43,108 nt of DNA from a virus, in the IMG/VR virus record IMGVR_UViG_3300032331_002702, positions 1 through 43,108 of that record, one strand, 5' to 3'. Position numbers and translations under genes: made by a program. The notes under the pieces are model-generated. The model did not search any database. It saw nothing but the letters and a program-made list of their open reading frames with translations, and was not told the DNA's origin. Shown here piece by piece: positions 1-7,765 of this stretch. How positions within the stretch are numbered: the first letter of the stretch is position 1; each line of letters starts with the position of its first letter.

Positions 1-686
1 CTTCTATTTACAGTTGGGGTATAAGGTTCTTCTACTATTCCTAATATAAATCCTTTATATATTTCTATATCACTTGGGGTATTTTGAACTTCAGTATATT
101 GTTGATCTACTTGGGCTACATAACTATTAATAACAGGTGTATCTGGGAGTTGAACGTTACATCCTGTTAAATATTGATCTATTGCTTTTAACATGTTTAA
201 TAATTTAAATATAACATTATTAGCGTAATCTAAAGCAGTTTTAATAGAAGTTATTGAATTTTTAGCTACAGTTACTTGAGGTGTTAAAAATTCTTCTAAA
301 TCTTTAGCAATATTAATAGCAGAAGGAATAGCTCCAGGAACTACAAGAGGCGGGACAATAAAAGCTAAACCTGCATTTGCAGCTATTCTAGCTGTACGTA
401 CTGTTTTTAATGTTTTTGATGTTGTATCTACTATTGTTGTTAGTGGATTTAATGATCTACTTAATGATTCAATTATTTTAGAGGTAGTGTTTAATTTATC
501 AATTAAACTATTTCTTAATTTTAAAATATCTTGAAGACCATCTGGTAATAAACAAGCACTAGGCATCTGCATATTAGGTTGTCCTATATTTTGGATACCT
601 GTCTTCTCTACTACTTGAGAGATAGTAGGAATCATCTGCTGAATTAATTTTTCAGTATTTGTGATAATTATGCTTTGAATAGACAT
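1..686 (-). CDS. Partial virion structural protein, 3' end cut by window edge
   Basis: An open frame starts at ATG 686 (MSIQSIIITNTEKLIQQM) and runs off the left edge after about 228 codons without a stop. It has no recognisable catalytic motif. It is rich in Ile, Thr and Asn, with a hydrophobic Pro-rich stretch around residues 105-120. It lies immediately downstream of the small gene 690-854 in the structural operon, so a baseplate or tail role is inferred from position only. Confidence 0.75.
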   Translation of the reverse strand, partial: MSIQSIIITNTEKLIQQMIPTISQVVEKTGIQNIGQPNMQMPSACLLPDGLQDILKLRNSLIDKLNTTSKIIESLSRSLNPLTTIVDTTSKTLKTVRTARIAANAGLAFIVPPLVVPGAIPSAINIAKDLEEFLTPQVTVAKNSITSIKTALDYANNVIFKLLNMLKAIDQYLTGCNVQLPDTPVINSYVAQVDQQYTEVQNTPSDIEIYKGFILGIVEEPYTPTVNR

Positions 687-689
687 TTT

Positions 690-854
690 TTAAAATGAAC
701 TTTTTAACTTTGTTTGAAGCTGTTGTGTTTGTTTTTTAATTGCTATTTTTGTTGTTTCTGAGTTTACTTTTTCTGCAGATTTTGTTACTGAGACTGTTTC
801 TGCTAATGATGTCCAATCTCTTTGACCATCTGAACCGGTTGGAGGTGTTGCCAT
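690..854 (-). CDS. Small hydrophilic protein, 54 aa
   Basis: Starts MATPPTGSDGQRDW and ends KLKSSF. Its ATG overlaps the TAA stop of the upstream gene by one base (TAATG), typical of translational coupling. It is rich in Lys, Gln and Thr in the second half and probably helical. I do not recognise it; location between two structural genes suggests a virion or assembly role. Confidence 0.7.
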   Translation of the reverse strand: MATPPTGSDGQRDWTSLAETVSVTKSAEKVNSETTKIAIKKQTQQLQTKLKSSF

Positions 855-2125
855 TATACTGTGTAGTTACGTTTTGAGGTTATAGTACAACTTTCAGGAG
901 AGGTACCTAATTGATTATTTAAAGCATCTAAAATACCTAAAGTTTTTGTAGCAGGAAGCATCAATGAAGGAAATACTGCTGGTGCATCTTGTGCTACAGG
1001 AGCAGACTGTAAAAACTGTAACGCTGTAGCTAATTCCTTAACTGATGAGGTTAAATCTCTTAATAATTGAGCTGTTGTATCTCCTAATAATAGTGGTTCT
1101 TTAGCTAAATCTTCTTTACCTAAGAATATTTTATCTGCTTGAGTAATAAATTTTTTAGTATCTATATTAACTGATTCTAAAGCATTTAAATTAACCGACT
1201 TAGCAGAACTTAATAAAATATGATCATTCCATGAGTTAAGTACTAATCTACCTGAGTCTAGAATTATTTGGGGTCCAGCAAATTCACTAGGTGAAGTTGG
1301 AGCTTTATCTTTTTCATAACTAACATAGCTAGTAGAAGATACTTCTAAAGGAACATTTTGAGTACTAGTTAAATAAATAGATGACTCATCATTATTTATA
1401 TTTTCTACAATAGGAATCCAACCTTGATCTGTTTGATTACCTTGACCGTTTCTAATTAATAGAATAGGATCTCCATCATTACCTGTTGATGACCAATTAT
1501 TAGGAGTTTTATTAACTGTACTTCCTAATCGTATTGAATTTCCCCATCTACCTTCATAAATTATGTCTCCTTCAAATGGTAATAGAGGGTGGATGTTTGC
1601 TCTTTCTTTAAATGTTTTACCTAAATTAATTTCAGTTGAATTATCAGTAACTCGTCTTACACTTCCTGCTTGAGTTTGAATATAATCTTTTTGTTGGGAA
1701 GGAGATAAATTAGTAGATATAATAGGATATCCATTATGATGTGGGTGATTCCATAATCCTATATTATTAATATAGTATTTTTTAGAAGAAGTATTATTTT
1801 TTCCAATATTAGTATCAGGAAATGTTATTACATATACTATTTCATTTAATAAAGGAAAACTTTTAATATTAGGATTGATAGAATAAGCTACAGATAAAGA
1901 TGAGAGACTTAAAGTAGGAGAGGTTACTTCTTCATATTCTATAGCTCCTAAAGCATTCCATTCTCCTAATTCTTTAAATCTAGGATGAGTGTTATCTAAT
2001 ACAATACTTCTAACTCTAACCGCTAATATTAGATTATTTAGACTACTAACATTAAGTACATTAGTACTATTTGATAATCTAGAATTTAGATTTTTGTTTA
2101 ATCCACTAAACCCATATGAAGCCAT
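854..2125 (-). CDS. Putative baseplate hub/spike-type virion protein
   Basis: 423 aa. A middle segment (about residues 180-200) reads PFEGDIIYEGRWGNSIRLGS, followed by GDPILLIRNGQG, a pattern I associate with baseplate spike/hub (gp5-like, OB-fold) proteins of T4-like marine phages. Before it is a segment typical of phage structural proteins (LLNEIVYVITFPD), and the C-terminus has a helical stretch followed by a Pro/Ala-rich tail. Its ATG overlaps the stop of the upstream gene by one base. The family call is from recalled similarity; the exact baseplate part is inference. Confidence 0.5.
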   Translation of the reverse strand: MASYGFSGLNKNLNSRLSNSTNVLNVSSLNNLILAVRVRSIVLDNTHPRFKELGEWNALGAIEYEEVTSPTLSLSSLSVAYSINPNIKSFPLLNEIVYVITFPDTNIGKNNTSSKKYYINNIGLWNHPHHNGYPIISTNLSPSQQKDYIQTQAGSVRRVTDNSTEINLGKTFKERANIHPLLPFEGDIIYEGRWGNSIRLGSTVNKTPNNWSSTGNDGDPILLIRNGQGNQTDQGWIPIVENINNDESSIYLTSTQNVPLEVSSTSYVSYEKDKAPTSPSEFAGPQIILDSGRLVLNSWNDHILLSSAKSVNLNALESVNIDTKKFITQADKIFLGKEDLAKEPLLLGDTTAQLLRDLTSSVKELATALQFLQSAPVAQDAPAVFPSLMLPATKTLGILDALNNQLGTSPESCTITSKRNYTV

Positions 2126-2484
2126 TATTTTTCCTCTTTATTAATATTATCTTGGATTTTATTTATCTCACCTAATAATTGTGCTTTTTCTTCATCAGAA
2201 ATTAATAAGCCACCTTCGCCTCCACTACTATTATCATTAGATAAACAACGCTGTATGATGGTAGCCATTTTAATAAGTTGTTCATCATTCTTAACACCTA
2301 TTTCAAGGTATTCTTTAATTAATGGAACAACTAAGGTAGCATCACCTATGTCATCAATCAAAGGTTTTAGTTCTTCAATTAACGCAGATATTTGTTTTTC
2401 TTTTTTCTTTTGGTTTTGATAAATTTCTTGGAAAATATCTTTTAATTTTTTATCACCAAAAATATCAGAATCTAAACTACTCAT
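2125..2484 (-). CDS. Small helical protein of the structural operon
   Basis: 119 aa, strongly charged and predicted coiled coil: EIYQNQKKKEKQISALIEEL near residues 20-40 and EEKAQLLGEINKIQDNI near the C-terminus, separated by a Gly/Ser-rich SSGGEGG linker. First gene of the structural operon, preceded by a candidate late promoter box at 2502-2512. Function not recognised; a tail or assembly chaperone is possible. Confidence 0.7.
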   Translation of the reverse strand: MSSLDSDIFGDKKLKDIFQEIYQNQKKKEKQISALIEELKPLIDDIGDATLVVPLIKEYLEIGVKNDEQLIKMATIIQRCLSNDNSSGGEGGLLISDEEKAQLLGEINKIQDNINKEEK

Positions 2485-2501
2485 GAGTATATATATTTAT
2501 T

Positions 2502-2512
2502 TGTTATAAATA
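2502..2512 (-). promoter_or_regulatory. Candidate late promoter box (TATTTATAACA)
   Basis: The same 11-mer lies before the fibre operon (28386) and the gene starting at 33633. Here it stands 17 bases before ATG 2484. It has no -33 partner of the early type. Assignment to the gp55-like sigma is inference. Confidence 0.4.
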
Positions 2513-2518
2513 CTAGAT

Positions 2519-3223
2519 TTATTGAAATTTTATATATCCATTTTCTAGATAAAAGACATAACCGTTTTTATATACATCATATAATCGATCTGCTATTTTA
2601 GTAATTTTAGGTGTTTTAGCATCTACCATTTCTCTTATATAGATATATAATGCTTTTTTATTAAATACATCTAAACTATCTCGTTTTCTAAATAACTCAA
2701 GTATAGCATCAGCTATTTTAGCGTCGCCGTCTTTAGGAAAAATAATATATATATTTGTAGTACAATGTTCTATATATAGATCTGTAAATAAAGATATCTT
2801 ATCATTATGTGATAATTTATCACTTGATGAATTATTTTCCTCAATTACATATGAGTGACTGTTATCTTCCTCTAATGTAGATGCTGGTACTGAGTTAACT
2901 CGTTTCTTATAGTTTTTTTCATTATATAAGATTAACCAACGTTTAACTATAGTACCAAAATATGAATATGCTTTAGCGCCCTTAGATGGATCAAATAAAT
3001 GTATTTTACTGAGTAGAAAAGTTATAATTTCATGTTGCAAATCTTCGATATTTTCAACTTCAGTATAATAGAATTTAAATGTATGAATAATATTTTGAGT
3101 TAGTTTAAAGAAAGCATAGTGGATTTTATCGTTATAAATTCTACTACGTTCAATAGGATCTAAACTTAAATTATAAGCAACTATGGCATCTTCAGTATCT
3201 TGGGTAAAATAGTTTTTGCTCAT
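2519..3223 (-). CDS. 55: T4 gp55-like sigma factor for late transcription
   Basis: 234 aa. Residues about 55-105 carry a sigma region 2-like core: ENIEDLQHEIITFLLSKIHL followed by FDPSKGAKAYSYFGTIVKRW, matching the T4 gp55 family, which binds host RNA polymerase core and directs late transcription from an AT-rich -10 box. The C-terminal third has charged helices that could hold region-4-like or clamp contacts. It sits next to structural genes, as in T4-like phages. Family membership is fairly secure; promoter specificity in this phage is unknown. Confidence 0.85.
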   Translation of the reverse strand: MSKNYFTQDTEDAIVAYNLSLDPIERSRIYNDKIHYAFFKLTQNIIHTFKFYYTEVENIEDLQHEIITFLLSKIHLFDPSKGAKAYSYFGTIVKRWLILYNEKNYKKRVNSVPASTLEEDNSHSYVIEENNSSSDKLSHNDKISLFTDLYIEHCTTNIYIIFPKDGDAKIADAILELFRKRDSLDVFNKKALYIYIREMVDAKTPKITKIADRLYDVYKNGYVFYLENGYIKFQ

Positions 3224-3225
3224 AT

Positions 3226-3495
3226 TTACTTAACTTTAAAATTACTTAGTTGTTCCTGAAGATATTTTAACTGTTGAAAAAAGTATCCAACTTCATCATC
3301 ACCGGTAAATGTACCTTTAGTATCTATCTCTTTAATTTTCTTTTCAGAAAAATCAATTGTGTTAGATAAGTTGATCATGTAATTCTCATAAAACTTAATA
3401 ACGTCTTCACATTTTTCATTCTTTCGTAATAAGTTATAACTAGTATAACCTAATATTATTACAAGAGTAGAAAGCATTGATATAATTGCAATCAT
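3226..3495 (-). CDS. Small single-pass membrane protein
   Basis: 89 aa with an N-terminal membrane segment (residues 1-20, MIAIISMLSTLVIILGYTSY) and a hydrophilic helical remainder ending in QLKYLQEQLSNFK. Similar short membrane proteins stand beside gp55-like genes in T4-like marine phages as far as I recall. It starts 3 bases before the sigma gene stop region and is probably co-transcribed. Function unknown. Confidence 0.75.
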   Translation of the reverse strand: MIAIISMLSTLVIILGYTSYNLLRKNEKCEDVIKFYENYMINLSNTIDFSEKKIKEIDTKGTFTGDDEVGYFFQQLKYLQEQLSNFKVK

Positions 3496-3510
3496 AGTTT
3501 TAAATATTAA

Positions 3511-3538
3511 AAGGCTGTAAGCGTAAACCTACAACCTT
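3511..3538 (-). terminator. Stem-loop between HD gene and membrane-protein gene
   Basis: AAGGTTGTA and TACAGCCTT (coding strand) form a 9-bp stem with one G-T pair and a short loop, followed by TTAATATTT. Lies 21 bases after the HD gene stop; a plausible intrinsic terminator, possibly leaky. Confidence 0.5.
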
Positions 3539-3559
3539 TATTTTTTAATTTATTATTTA

Positions 3560-4342
3560 TTAATCTTTAAAAAAATCATTCATCGCGTTTTTTAAACCTT
3601 CGCTCTTAATATTATTAAGTGCTTTAGTTTTAACTGTAGGCTTTTTATTTGACTTATCCAATGTATTATCCTTTTTCTGGGTAGCCAAATTACCTGTTAA
3701 TTTAGGCATCCATTCACGTTCAAACTCAATACGTGCGGCCATTAAATCGGCTTGATGAACAATGTAAATTAATGAAGTACGTGGTTTAGTCTCTGGCATC
3801 CAATTTACTAAATAAGGCTTATTTGCTTCATCATATAAACCATCATGTAACTTAATAGCCAAGAACTCATTTTTAGTATATGAAATACCATGTTGAGTAA
3901 GTAAATAAAGACCACGATCAGGAACAGACATGAATTCTAAAGCATCGTTAAACTTATAATCTTCACCTAATTTATCTTTACGCCACTGGTCAGTCTGAGG
4001 AATATATGCTTCATTTTGATCATCACCCATCTTACCTAAATCATGATTCATAGCTGAGAATACTAATTCTTCGGTGGTATAGTTTTTATACACACCAAAT
4101 TCAGACCAGATTTGATCAAATTTAAGAGCAGCTTGAATAACACGATTAACGTGTTCGATGTATCCTCCGGGAAAAGCATTGTGATATTCTTTTTTATGAG
4201 CCGCAGGCATAAGCATTATACGTTCTGCATATTTCTCGTAGAAGTTTTTTAAATAAGATTTACGTGGTTCTGAGATATATGTCTCGATATAGGACATAAA
4301 CTCGATCCAATTTTCTTGGATTTGTTCTGCTGATAATTTCAT
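3560..4342 (-). CDS. HD-domain metal-dependent phosphohydrolase
   Basis: 260 aa. Metal ligands are visible as H64 (GGYIEHVNRV), the HD doublet H100-D101 (MNHDLGK), LHDG near 165 and HQADLMAARIE near 197, the order expected of HD-superfamily phosphohydrolases acting on nucleotides or phosphodiesters. The C-terminus is a basic linker. It heads the set that reads into the late sigma and structural genes. Substrate cannot be told from sequence; nucleotide metabolism or cyclic-nucleotide hydrolysis are both possible. Confidence 0.8.
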   Translation of the reverse strand: MKLSAEQIQENWIEFMSYIETYISEPRKSYLKNFYEKYAERIMLMPAAHKKEYHNAFPGGYIEHVNRVIQAALKFDQIWSEFGVYKNYTTEELVFSAMNHDLGKMGDDQNEAYIPQTDQWRKDKLGEDYKFNDALEFMSVPDRGLYLLTQHGISYTKNEFLAIKLHDGLYDEANKPYLVNWMPETKPRTSLIYIVHQADLMAARIEFEREWMPKLTGNLATQKKDNTLDKSNKKPTVKTKALNNIKSEGLKNAMNDFFKD

Positions 4343-4356
4343 AACTGATTAGTTTA

Positions 4357-4551
4357 TTATATACGATTTAATTCACTACCTGTAATAGGTTCTGATTCGA
4401 TGTATGTACGTAATTGATCTAATTGTTCTCTTAATTTCTCAACCGCTTCATAACACGCATCACGATTACCTTGATTCAGTGTTAAAATTAGATTATTTAA
4501 ATTAGAATCGATGCTGTCGATTTTTCTTAATGATGATTCTCTGTTTCTCAT
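4357..4551 (-). CDS. Small coiled-coil protein, 64 aa
   Basis: Starts MRNRESSLRKIDSIDSNLNN and is almost entirely helical with heptad-like Leu/Ile spacing. Precedes the HD-domain gene by 14 bases. Not recognised beyond being a typical small phage protein. Confidence 0.65.
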   Translation of the reverse strand: MRNRESSLRKIDSIDSNLNNLILTLNQGNRDACYEAVEKLREQLDQLRTYIESEPITGSELNRI

Positions 4552-4650
4552 AGATTTATTTATTGTTTATTTCTTACCTACCTGTTTTACTCATTCACGC
4601 GTCATTCGTTTCTCTCATCCTCATCCTACTTTCCTTAAAACCCGTGGATT

Positions 4651-4680
4651 TAATATACGTGATATTCTTTGGGAGGCCAA
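4651..4680 (-). promoter_or_regulatory. Variant early-type promoter before gene at 4551
   Basis: Coding strand reads TTGGCCTCCC, then TATATTA after a 19-base gap from TTGG: a diverged form of the 32-bp element. About 100 bases separate it from ATG 4551; the stretch between is pyrimidine-rich on the plus strand and holds no gene. Confidence 0.45.
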
Positions 4681-4681
4681 G

Positions 4682-5104
4682 CTAATTTAAAAACTCTTTT
4701 ACTTTACCTTCAATATTTTTTAGTAATGCGCATTTCTCATACTCTTCAAGCGCTTCAAAAAATAAAATAGATGTTTTTAAGTTATCAATGAATTGTTCAT
4801 CGGCCTTAAGTTTAAGGCACTCTACATGAAATGTTTTATTTACATCAACATATTTAATATAATCCCAAGCTTTTCTAAACATCAATTCTTCCCCAGCTTT
4901 TTCTAACTCATCAATATTGATATCCGGAGATATGTTTTTAAAAGTTTTAACTGTATATTGTTTAAAAAATAAATGGTTGTTAATTAATTTATTAAACCCA
5001 CTTATCCAAAAAAGAGGATGCTCAGAAAAATCCACTAACAATGATGTATCATCGTTAGCGCTATATTCCTTATCAAATAGATCAAATATTTTATTCAAGT
5101 TCAT
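4682..5104 (-). CDS. Unknown protein with C-terminal UVR-like helical motif
   Basis: 140 aa. The N-terminal part is unrecognised; the last 35 residues (LKTSILFFEALEEYEKCALL) resemble the end of the protein at 34746-35063 (LKYFEDREMYEECVEIDKAI). Both fit the helical hairpin pattern of a UVR-type interaction motif. Shared motif is seen directly; function is not known. Preceded by the hairpin at 5114-5154. Confidence 0.7.
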   Translation of the reverse strand: MNLNKIFDLFDKEYSANDDTSLLVDFSEHPLFWISGFNKLINNHLFFKQYTVKTFKNISPDINIDELEKAGEELMFRKAWDYIKYVDVNKTFHVECLKLKADEQFIDNLKTSILFFEALEEYEKCALLKNIEGKVKEFLN

Positions 5105-5113
5105 GTAAGTAAA

Positions 5114-5154
5114 GAAATTGCCCTATATTCAAATTATAAATATAAGGCAATCTC
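5114..5154 (-). terminator. Long imperfect stem-loop downstream of lipoprotein gene
   Basis: GAGATTGCC-TATATT and AATATA-GGCAATTTC (coding strand) pair in a long interrupted stem followed by TTT, 6 bases after the stop at 5161. Likely intrinsic terminator. Confidence 0.6.
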
Positions 5155-5160
5155 TAGTTA

Positions 5161-5370
5161 TTACTTAGTAGCTTTAGTAGAATCTAAATGATAAACTACA
5201 TCGTCTAAAACAACGACATTAGTATCTGTTGAGTCTACTTTTGATAATTCTGCTGCCATAGTTACAGAATCTACTGCTGTAGTATCAGTACTAGTTGGTG
5301 CTTCAGAAGAAGTTAATGAACAAGATGCTAACAATATAGCAACTGCTGCGAAAATAAATAATTTTTTCAT
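5161..5370 (-). CDS. Small lipoprotein (type II signal peptide)
   Basis: 69 aa. MKKLFIFAAVAILLASCS has the basic start, hydrophobic core and lipobox LLASC with Cys17, so it should be acylated and anchored in a membrane of the host. The mature part is Asp/Thr/Ser-rich with TDTTAVDSV and STDTNVVV. Such phage lipoproteins sometimes act in superinfection exclusion; no direct evidence of that here. Confidence 0.75.
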   Translation of the reverse strand: MKKLFIFAAVAILLASCSLTSSEAPTSTDTTAVDSVTMAAELSKVDSTDTNVVVLDDVVYHLDSTKATK

Positions 5371-5380
5371 TTTTTGTTTT

Positions 5381-5959
5381 TTAATGATTTGTTTTTAAAT
5401 TGATTAATAATATGGTTAATATAATATAAATATTCTGGAAAACCAAACAAGATGTATTTTTTCCTACCTTTTTTATAGTGTCAATAGCTTCATTTAGAGT
5501 CACATCAAAGAACTCACGACGTGATGAATTACGTTTATGTTCTAAATAACGGTGAATTTCCCTCTCTAACTCCTCTCCACGTCCATGTAACCTAAATATA
5601 TACTCAAGTTTAAATGGAGTAGGAACACCTGTTGCCTTAGACAATTCTTTCCTACGTTCCTCGGGTGGTTTACTTGTGTAACCAATTTTTAATAAACCTG
5701 GAATAGAGGCATTAGACATAACGTAAACAATGTCTTTACCCTCACCAATGCCAGGAATAGACTTCTTAGAACGAGCAGTATAGTACGTTACATGTTCCCA
5801 ACCATCGCTAAAATGGTAATTAGGATCATTGGAGGGTTCTACGGTATAAAAACATATAATATTGTTATTAAAATCTTCCTCCGCGGAAACATATCCTGCT
5901 GCCTCCTCTAAAGTAATTTTTTTAAGTGGTTTAAAGCGTTTTTCTATCATTGGAATCAT
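5381..5959 (-). CDS. GIY-YIG family protein (T5orf172/Mug113-like)
   Basis: 192 aa. The C-terminal half reads IVYVMSNASIPGLLKIGYTS, then PPEERRKELSKATGVPTPF and a later EIHRYLEH...RREFF, the pattern of the T5orf172/Mug113 branch of GIY-YIG nuclease-like domains, often found in phage regulators and putative homing or DNA-binding proteins. The N-terminal 60 residues are unrecognised. I place the start at ATG 5959 (MIPMIEKRF); ATG 5950 is also possible. It overlaps the upstream gene by 29 bases. Nuclease activity is not demonstrated. Confidence 0.75.
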   Translation of the reverse strand: MIPMIEKRFKPLKKITLEEAAGYVSAEEDFNNNIICFYTVEPSNDPNYHFSDGWEHVTYYTARSKKSIPGIGEGKDIVYVMSNASIPGLLKIGYTSKPPEERRKELSKATGVPTPFKLEYIFRLHGRGEELEREIHRYLEHKRNSSRREFFDVTLNEAIDTIKKVGKNTSCLVFQNIYIILTILLINLKTNH

Positions 5960-6092
5960 CAATTAATTTAGTAATAAGATGTTCAAGTGCTTCAACGCGA
6001 TCTTTTAACTGGTATGTTTTAACGGCTAGTATAACCGAATAAAATACTACAATAGCCATAAATGCTGTGTCAACAATATTTCCTATTTCCAT
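5931..6092 (-). CDS. Small membrane protein, 53 aa
   Basis: MEIGNIVDTAFMAIVVFYSV begins a single membrane segment (about residues 5-24), followed by a charged helix VKTYQLKDRVEALEHLITKL. Overlaps the start of the GIY-YIG gene. Too short for family assignment. Confidence 0.6.
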   Translation of the reverse strand: MEIGNIVDTAFMAIVVFYSVILAVKTYQLKDRVEALEHLITKLIDDSNDRKTL

Positions 6093-6102
6093 ACGTATAT
6101 AC

Positions 6103-6240
6103 TTATTTATTGTGTTTCATAAATTCACCAATTGAGTTATGAGCATCAACGTGTGGTTTCTTACTCCTAGGTTTGAATTTCATAAATTCTAACCATTCTT
6201 TAAAGCATTCAAATGTTTGTTTTGGGCTGTTTTTCGACAT
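6103..6240 (-). CDS. Small basic protein, 45 aa
   Basis: MSKNSPKQTFECFKEWLEFM is followed by a Lys/Arg-rich stretch. Has its own early-type promoter 21 bases upstream and stops 10 bases before the next ATG. Unknown function. Confidence 0.6.
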   Translation of the reverse strand: MSKNSPKQTFECFKEWLEFMKFKPRSKKPHVDAHNSIGEFMKHNK

Positions 6241-6261
6241 AATATTTATTTTATTTTTGAT

Positions 6262-6293
6262 TAAATATATGAATTGGGACTCTGAAAGCCAAA
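6262..6293 (-). promoter_or_regulatory. Early-type 32-bp promoter, TTTG form
   Basis: TTTGGCTTTC at -33, 20-base gap, TATATTTA at -7; drives 6240. Confidence 0.7.
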
Positions 6294-6315
6294 TGTAAAA
6301 TGTCTTTGTAAAAGT

Positions 6316-6347
6316 TAAATATATGTATATACTTTATCGATGTCAAA
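6316..6347 (-). promoter_or_regulatory. Second, upstream promoter for gene at 6240
   Basis: TTTGACATCG, 20-base spacing, TATATTTA. Lacks the GGnTTnC core of other copies, so it may be a plain host-type promoter in tandem with 6262-6293. Confidence 0.5.
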
Positions 6348-6349
6348 GA

Positions 6350-6653
6350 ATTTATAAAAGTCTTAGAGTGTGATATTGTGGAAAGAATGTAAAAGGGGTT
6401 AGATGGAAAACGTGATGTGATGTGTGGGTAGAATACTAGGTTAGGTTAGTTATATAAATATATACACATCGGCCCGTAAAGATCGTATAAGATCTGTGAG
6501 TTGATGGTAATCCCGTAATCCCAACACGTACCGTTATATGGATAATAACGCGCGTGGTCCTATATTACAGGTATATGTGTACGTACGTACGCACCCAGAA
6601 GTACGGAGGTGGGACCTTACGGTCCCGTCCTCCTATAACACACACATTTCTAA
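6350..6653. other. Non-coding region with several hairpins
   Basis: About 300 bases with no supported gene. Richer in G+C than its surroundings between 6470 and 6640. Contains GATC-GTATAA-GATC (6491-6504), a perfect 6-bp stem CGTTAT/ATAACG around 6532-6550, the run gtacgtacgtac near 6580 and a GC-rich stem-loop at 6605-6633. Could be a structured RNA, an origin or a packaging/regulatory site; none can be chosen from sequence alone. Confidence 0.6.
6605..6633 (-). terminator. GC-rich stem-loop after the GRP-motif gene
   Basis: GGGACC-GTAA-GGTCCC core with outer GGAGG/CCTCC arms, 20 bases downstream of stop 6654. No T-run follows, so it may stabilise the mRNA end rather than terminate by itself. 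Confidence 0.5.
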
Positions 6654-7034
6654 TTACGCGTTTTCAGTGCTCGCAACTTCCGCATGTGCGGTGCTTTGAC
6701 TGTTACGAGATGGGCGACCGCGTTTAACTTCAACACCCGATGTTTTAGCTGCTAGTGCCTGTTGGCGTTTACTATTTACATTGACCGGACGGCCTTTACT
6801 TACTGTTCCACCCGCTGCTACCTTCTCGGCGCGTGCGGCTAGTGTCGCTTGACGTTTTGATCCTGCTACAGATGGTCTACCACGTTTCAATTCTCCAGCA
6901 GCACGTTTAGCTTCTCTATCGGCAATTTTCTTCTGGCGAGCGCTGTCAGGATTTGATGGGCGGCCTAATGCCTTTGCTACGTTTGTTTCTACGTTCGCTA
7001 CTGCTGTTACTGTTGATGGTTTTTTCTTACTCAT
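6654..7034 (-). CDS. Tandem GRP-motif (AT-hook-like) basic protein
   Basis: 126 aa, Lys/Arg/Ala-rich with four GRP motifs at residues 24-26, 52-54, 81-83 and 106-108 (e.g. LKRGRPS, SKGRPVN, VKRGRPS), each followed by a SKRQ/SARQ segment. The 28-29-residue period is a clear internal repeat. RGRP cores are the DNA minor-groove contact of AT-hooks, so binding to AT-rich DNA is likely; silencing, compaction or anti-restriction roles are inference. Close paralogue at 9661-9960. Confidence 0.75.
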   Translation of the reverse strand: MSKKKPSTVTAVANVETNVAKALGRPSNPDSARQKKIADREAKRAAGELKRGRPSVAGSKRQATLAARAEKVAAGGTVSKGRPVNVNSKRQQALAAKTSGVEVKRGRPSRNSQSTAHAEVASTENA

Positions 7035-7074
7035 GTGATTTGTGTTTTAAGTGTTTATTATTTATTTTATTTAC

Positions 7075-7106
7075 TGAATATATGATAACATATCCTAGGT
7101 GCCTAA
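7075..7106 (-). promoter_or_regulatory. Early-type promoter for 7034
   Basis: TTAGGCACCT ... TATATTCA, 20-base gap. The TAG of its -33 box is the stop codon of the gene at 7103-7276. Confidence 0.65.
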
Positions 7107-7276
7107 AACTTATACTCACTCTTAATTAATAAAAATGATAAAATCATAGACACGTTAAACGTTGCTAACAAGAACCAGATCATCTCTTCTGTGTTGTTTA
7201 CATCAAACAGGCAAGCAAATGCACAAATTGCTTCTACTAATAATAGTGCGGCGATAATTGTTTTAAGTGTTTTCAT
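7103..7276 (-). CDS. Small two-pass membrane protein, 57 aa
   Basis: MKTLKTIIAALLLVEAICAF forms a first membrane segment, and MIWFLLATFNVSMILSFLLI a second, with a short DVNNTEE loop between. Typical phage inner-membrane peptide; function unknown. Stop codon lies inside the next promoter. Confidence 0.6.
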   Translation of the reverse strand: MKTLKTIIAALLLVEAICAFACLFDVNNTEEMIWFLLATFNVSMILSFLLIKSEYKF

Positions 7277-7293
7277 GTGCTTTTTTATTTGTC

Positions 7294-7325
7294 TAAATAT
7301 ATGTGCTACTATCTTATAAGCCTAA
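7294..7325 (-). promoter_or_regulatory. Early-type promoter for 7276
   Basis: TTAGGCTTAT, 20-base gap, TATATTTA; 17 bases before ATG. Confidence 0.75.
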
Positions 7326-7333
7326 TATCTCTA

Positions 7334-7441
7334 TTAAAATCTAGTTATACTATGAATAATAACACCCGCCATAATAACTCCTAGTAATAACAGTAACAGC
7401 ATATTCATTGTGTCCTGTAATGGATGACGTTCTTTTTTCAT
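7334..7441 (-). CDS. Membrane peptide, 35 aa
   Basis: MKKERHPLQDTMNMLLLLLL then GVIMAGVIIHSITRF: one membrane segment after a charged start. Only 4 bases separate the -7 box from its ATG, so the mRNA would be nearly leaderless. Short, hence moderate confidence. Confidence 0.45.
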   Translation of the reverse strand: MKKERHPLQDTMNMLLLLLLGVIMAGVIIHSITRF

Positions 7442-7445
7442 GCTT

Positions 7446-7477
7446 TAAATATATATTTAAAAATGGGGTAGGCCTAT
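7446..7477 (-). promoter_or_regulatory. Early-type promoter for 7441 with hairpin
   Basis: ATAGGCCTAC ... TATATTTA. A GGGGTGGG/CCTACCCC stem (7465-7490) overlaps the -33 region. Confidence 0.55.
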
Positions 7478-7497
7478 TAAAACCCACCCCTTCCTAA

Positions 7498-7698
7498 TTA
7501 ATCCCTAATATCACTTTCACTTAATAAATCAATTAAATAATCCCTAATATCACTTTCATCCATATCATTAAAAAAATCAAATCCAATCAACCCATAATTA
7601 CCACCCATTACTCCATCATTATCCAAAAACCCATCAACATCATATCCTTCATTACCCAATTCCAATACTATTTTCTTTATTAAATCTTTCTTTTCCAT
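7498..7698 (-). CDS. Small acidic protein, 66 aa
   Basis: MEKKDLIKKIVLELGNEGYD start, acidic throughout. Its C-terminus carries a short tandem repeat (ESDIRDYLIDLLSESDIRD) that is also a near-exact 19-base direct repeat in the DNA at 7499-7518 and 7541-7560, suggesting a recent duplication at the 3' end. Unknown function. Confidence 0.65.
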   Translation of the reverse strand: MEKKDLIKKIVLELGNEGYDVDGFLDNDGVMGGNYGLIGFDFFNDMDESDIRDYLIDLLSESDIRD

Positions 7699-7717
7699 AT
7701 CTTTTTTTTTTATATAT

Positions 7718-7749
7718 TAAATATAAGTTAAGAAATAAAGTAGTCCTAA
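7718..7749 (-). promoter_or_regulatory. Early-type promoter for 7698
   Basis: TTAGGACTAC, 20-base gap, TATATTTA. Confidence 0.7.
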
Positions 7750-7765
7750 CCATATTTGGTTGGTT

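Noticed and set aside
5114-5154. TATATTTA within this hairpin as another early promoter
   Set aside because: There is no TTAGG/TTTG box at the correct spacing; the pairing fits a terminator better.
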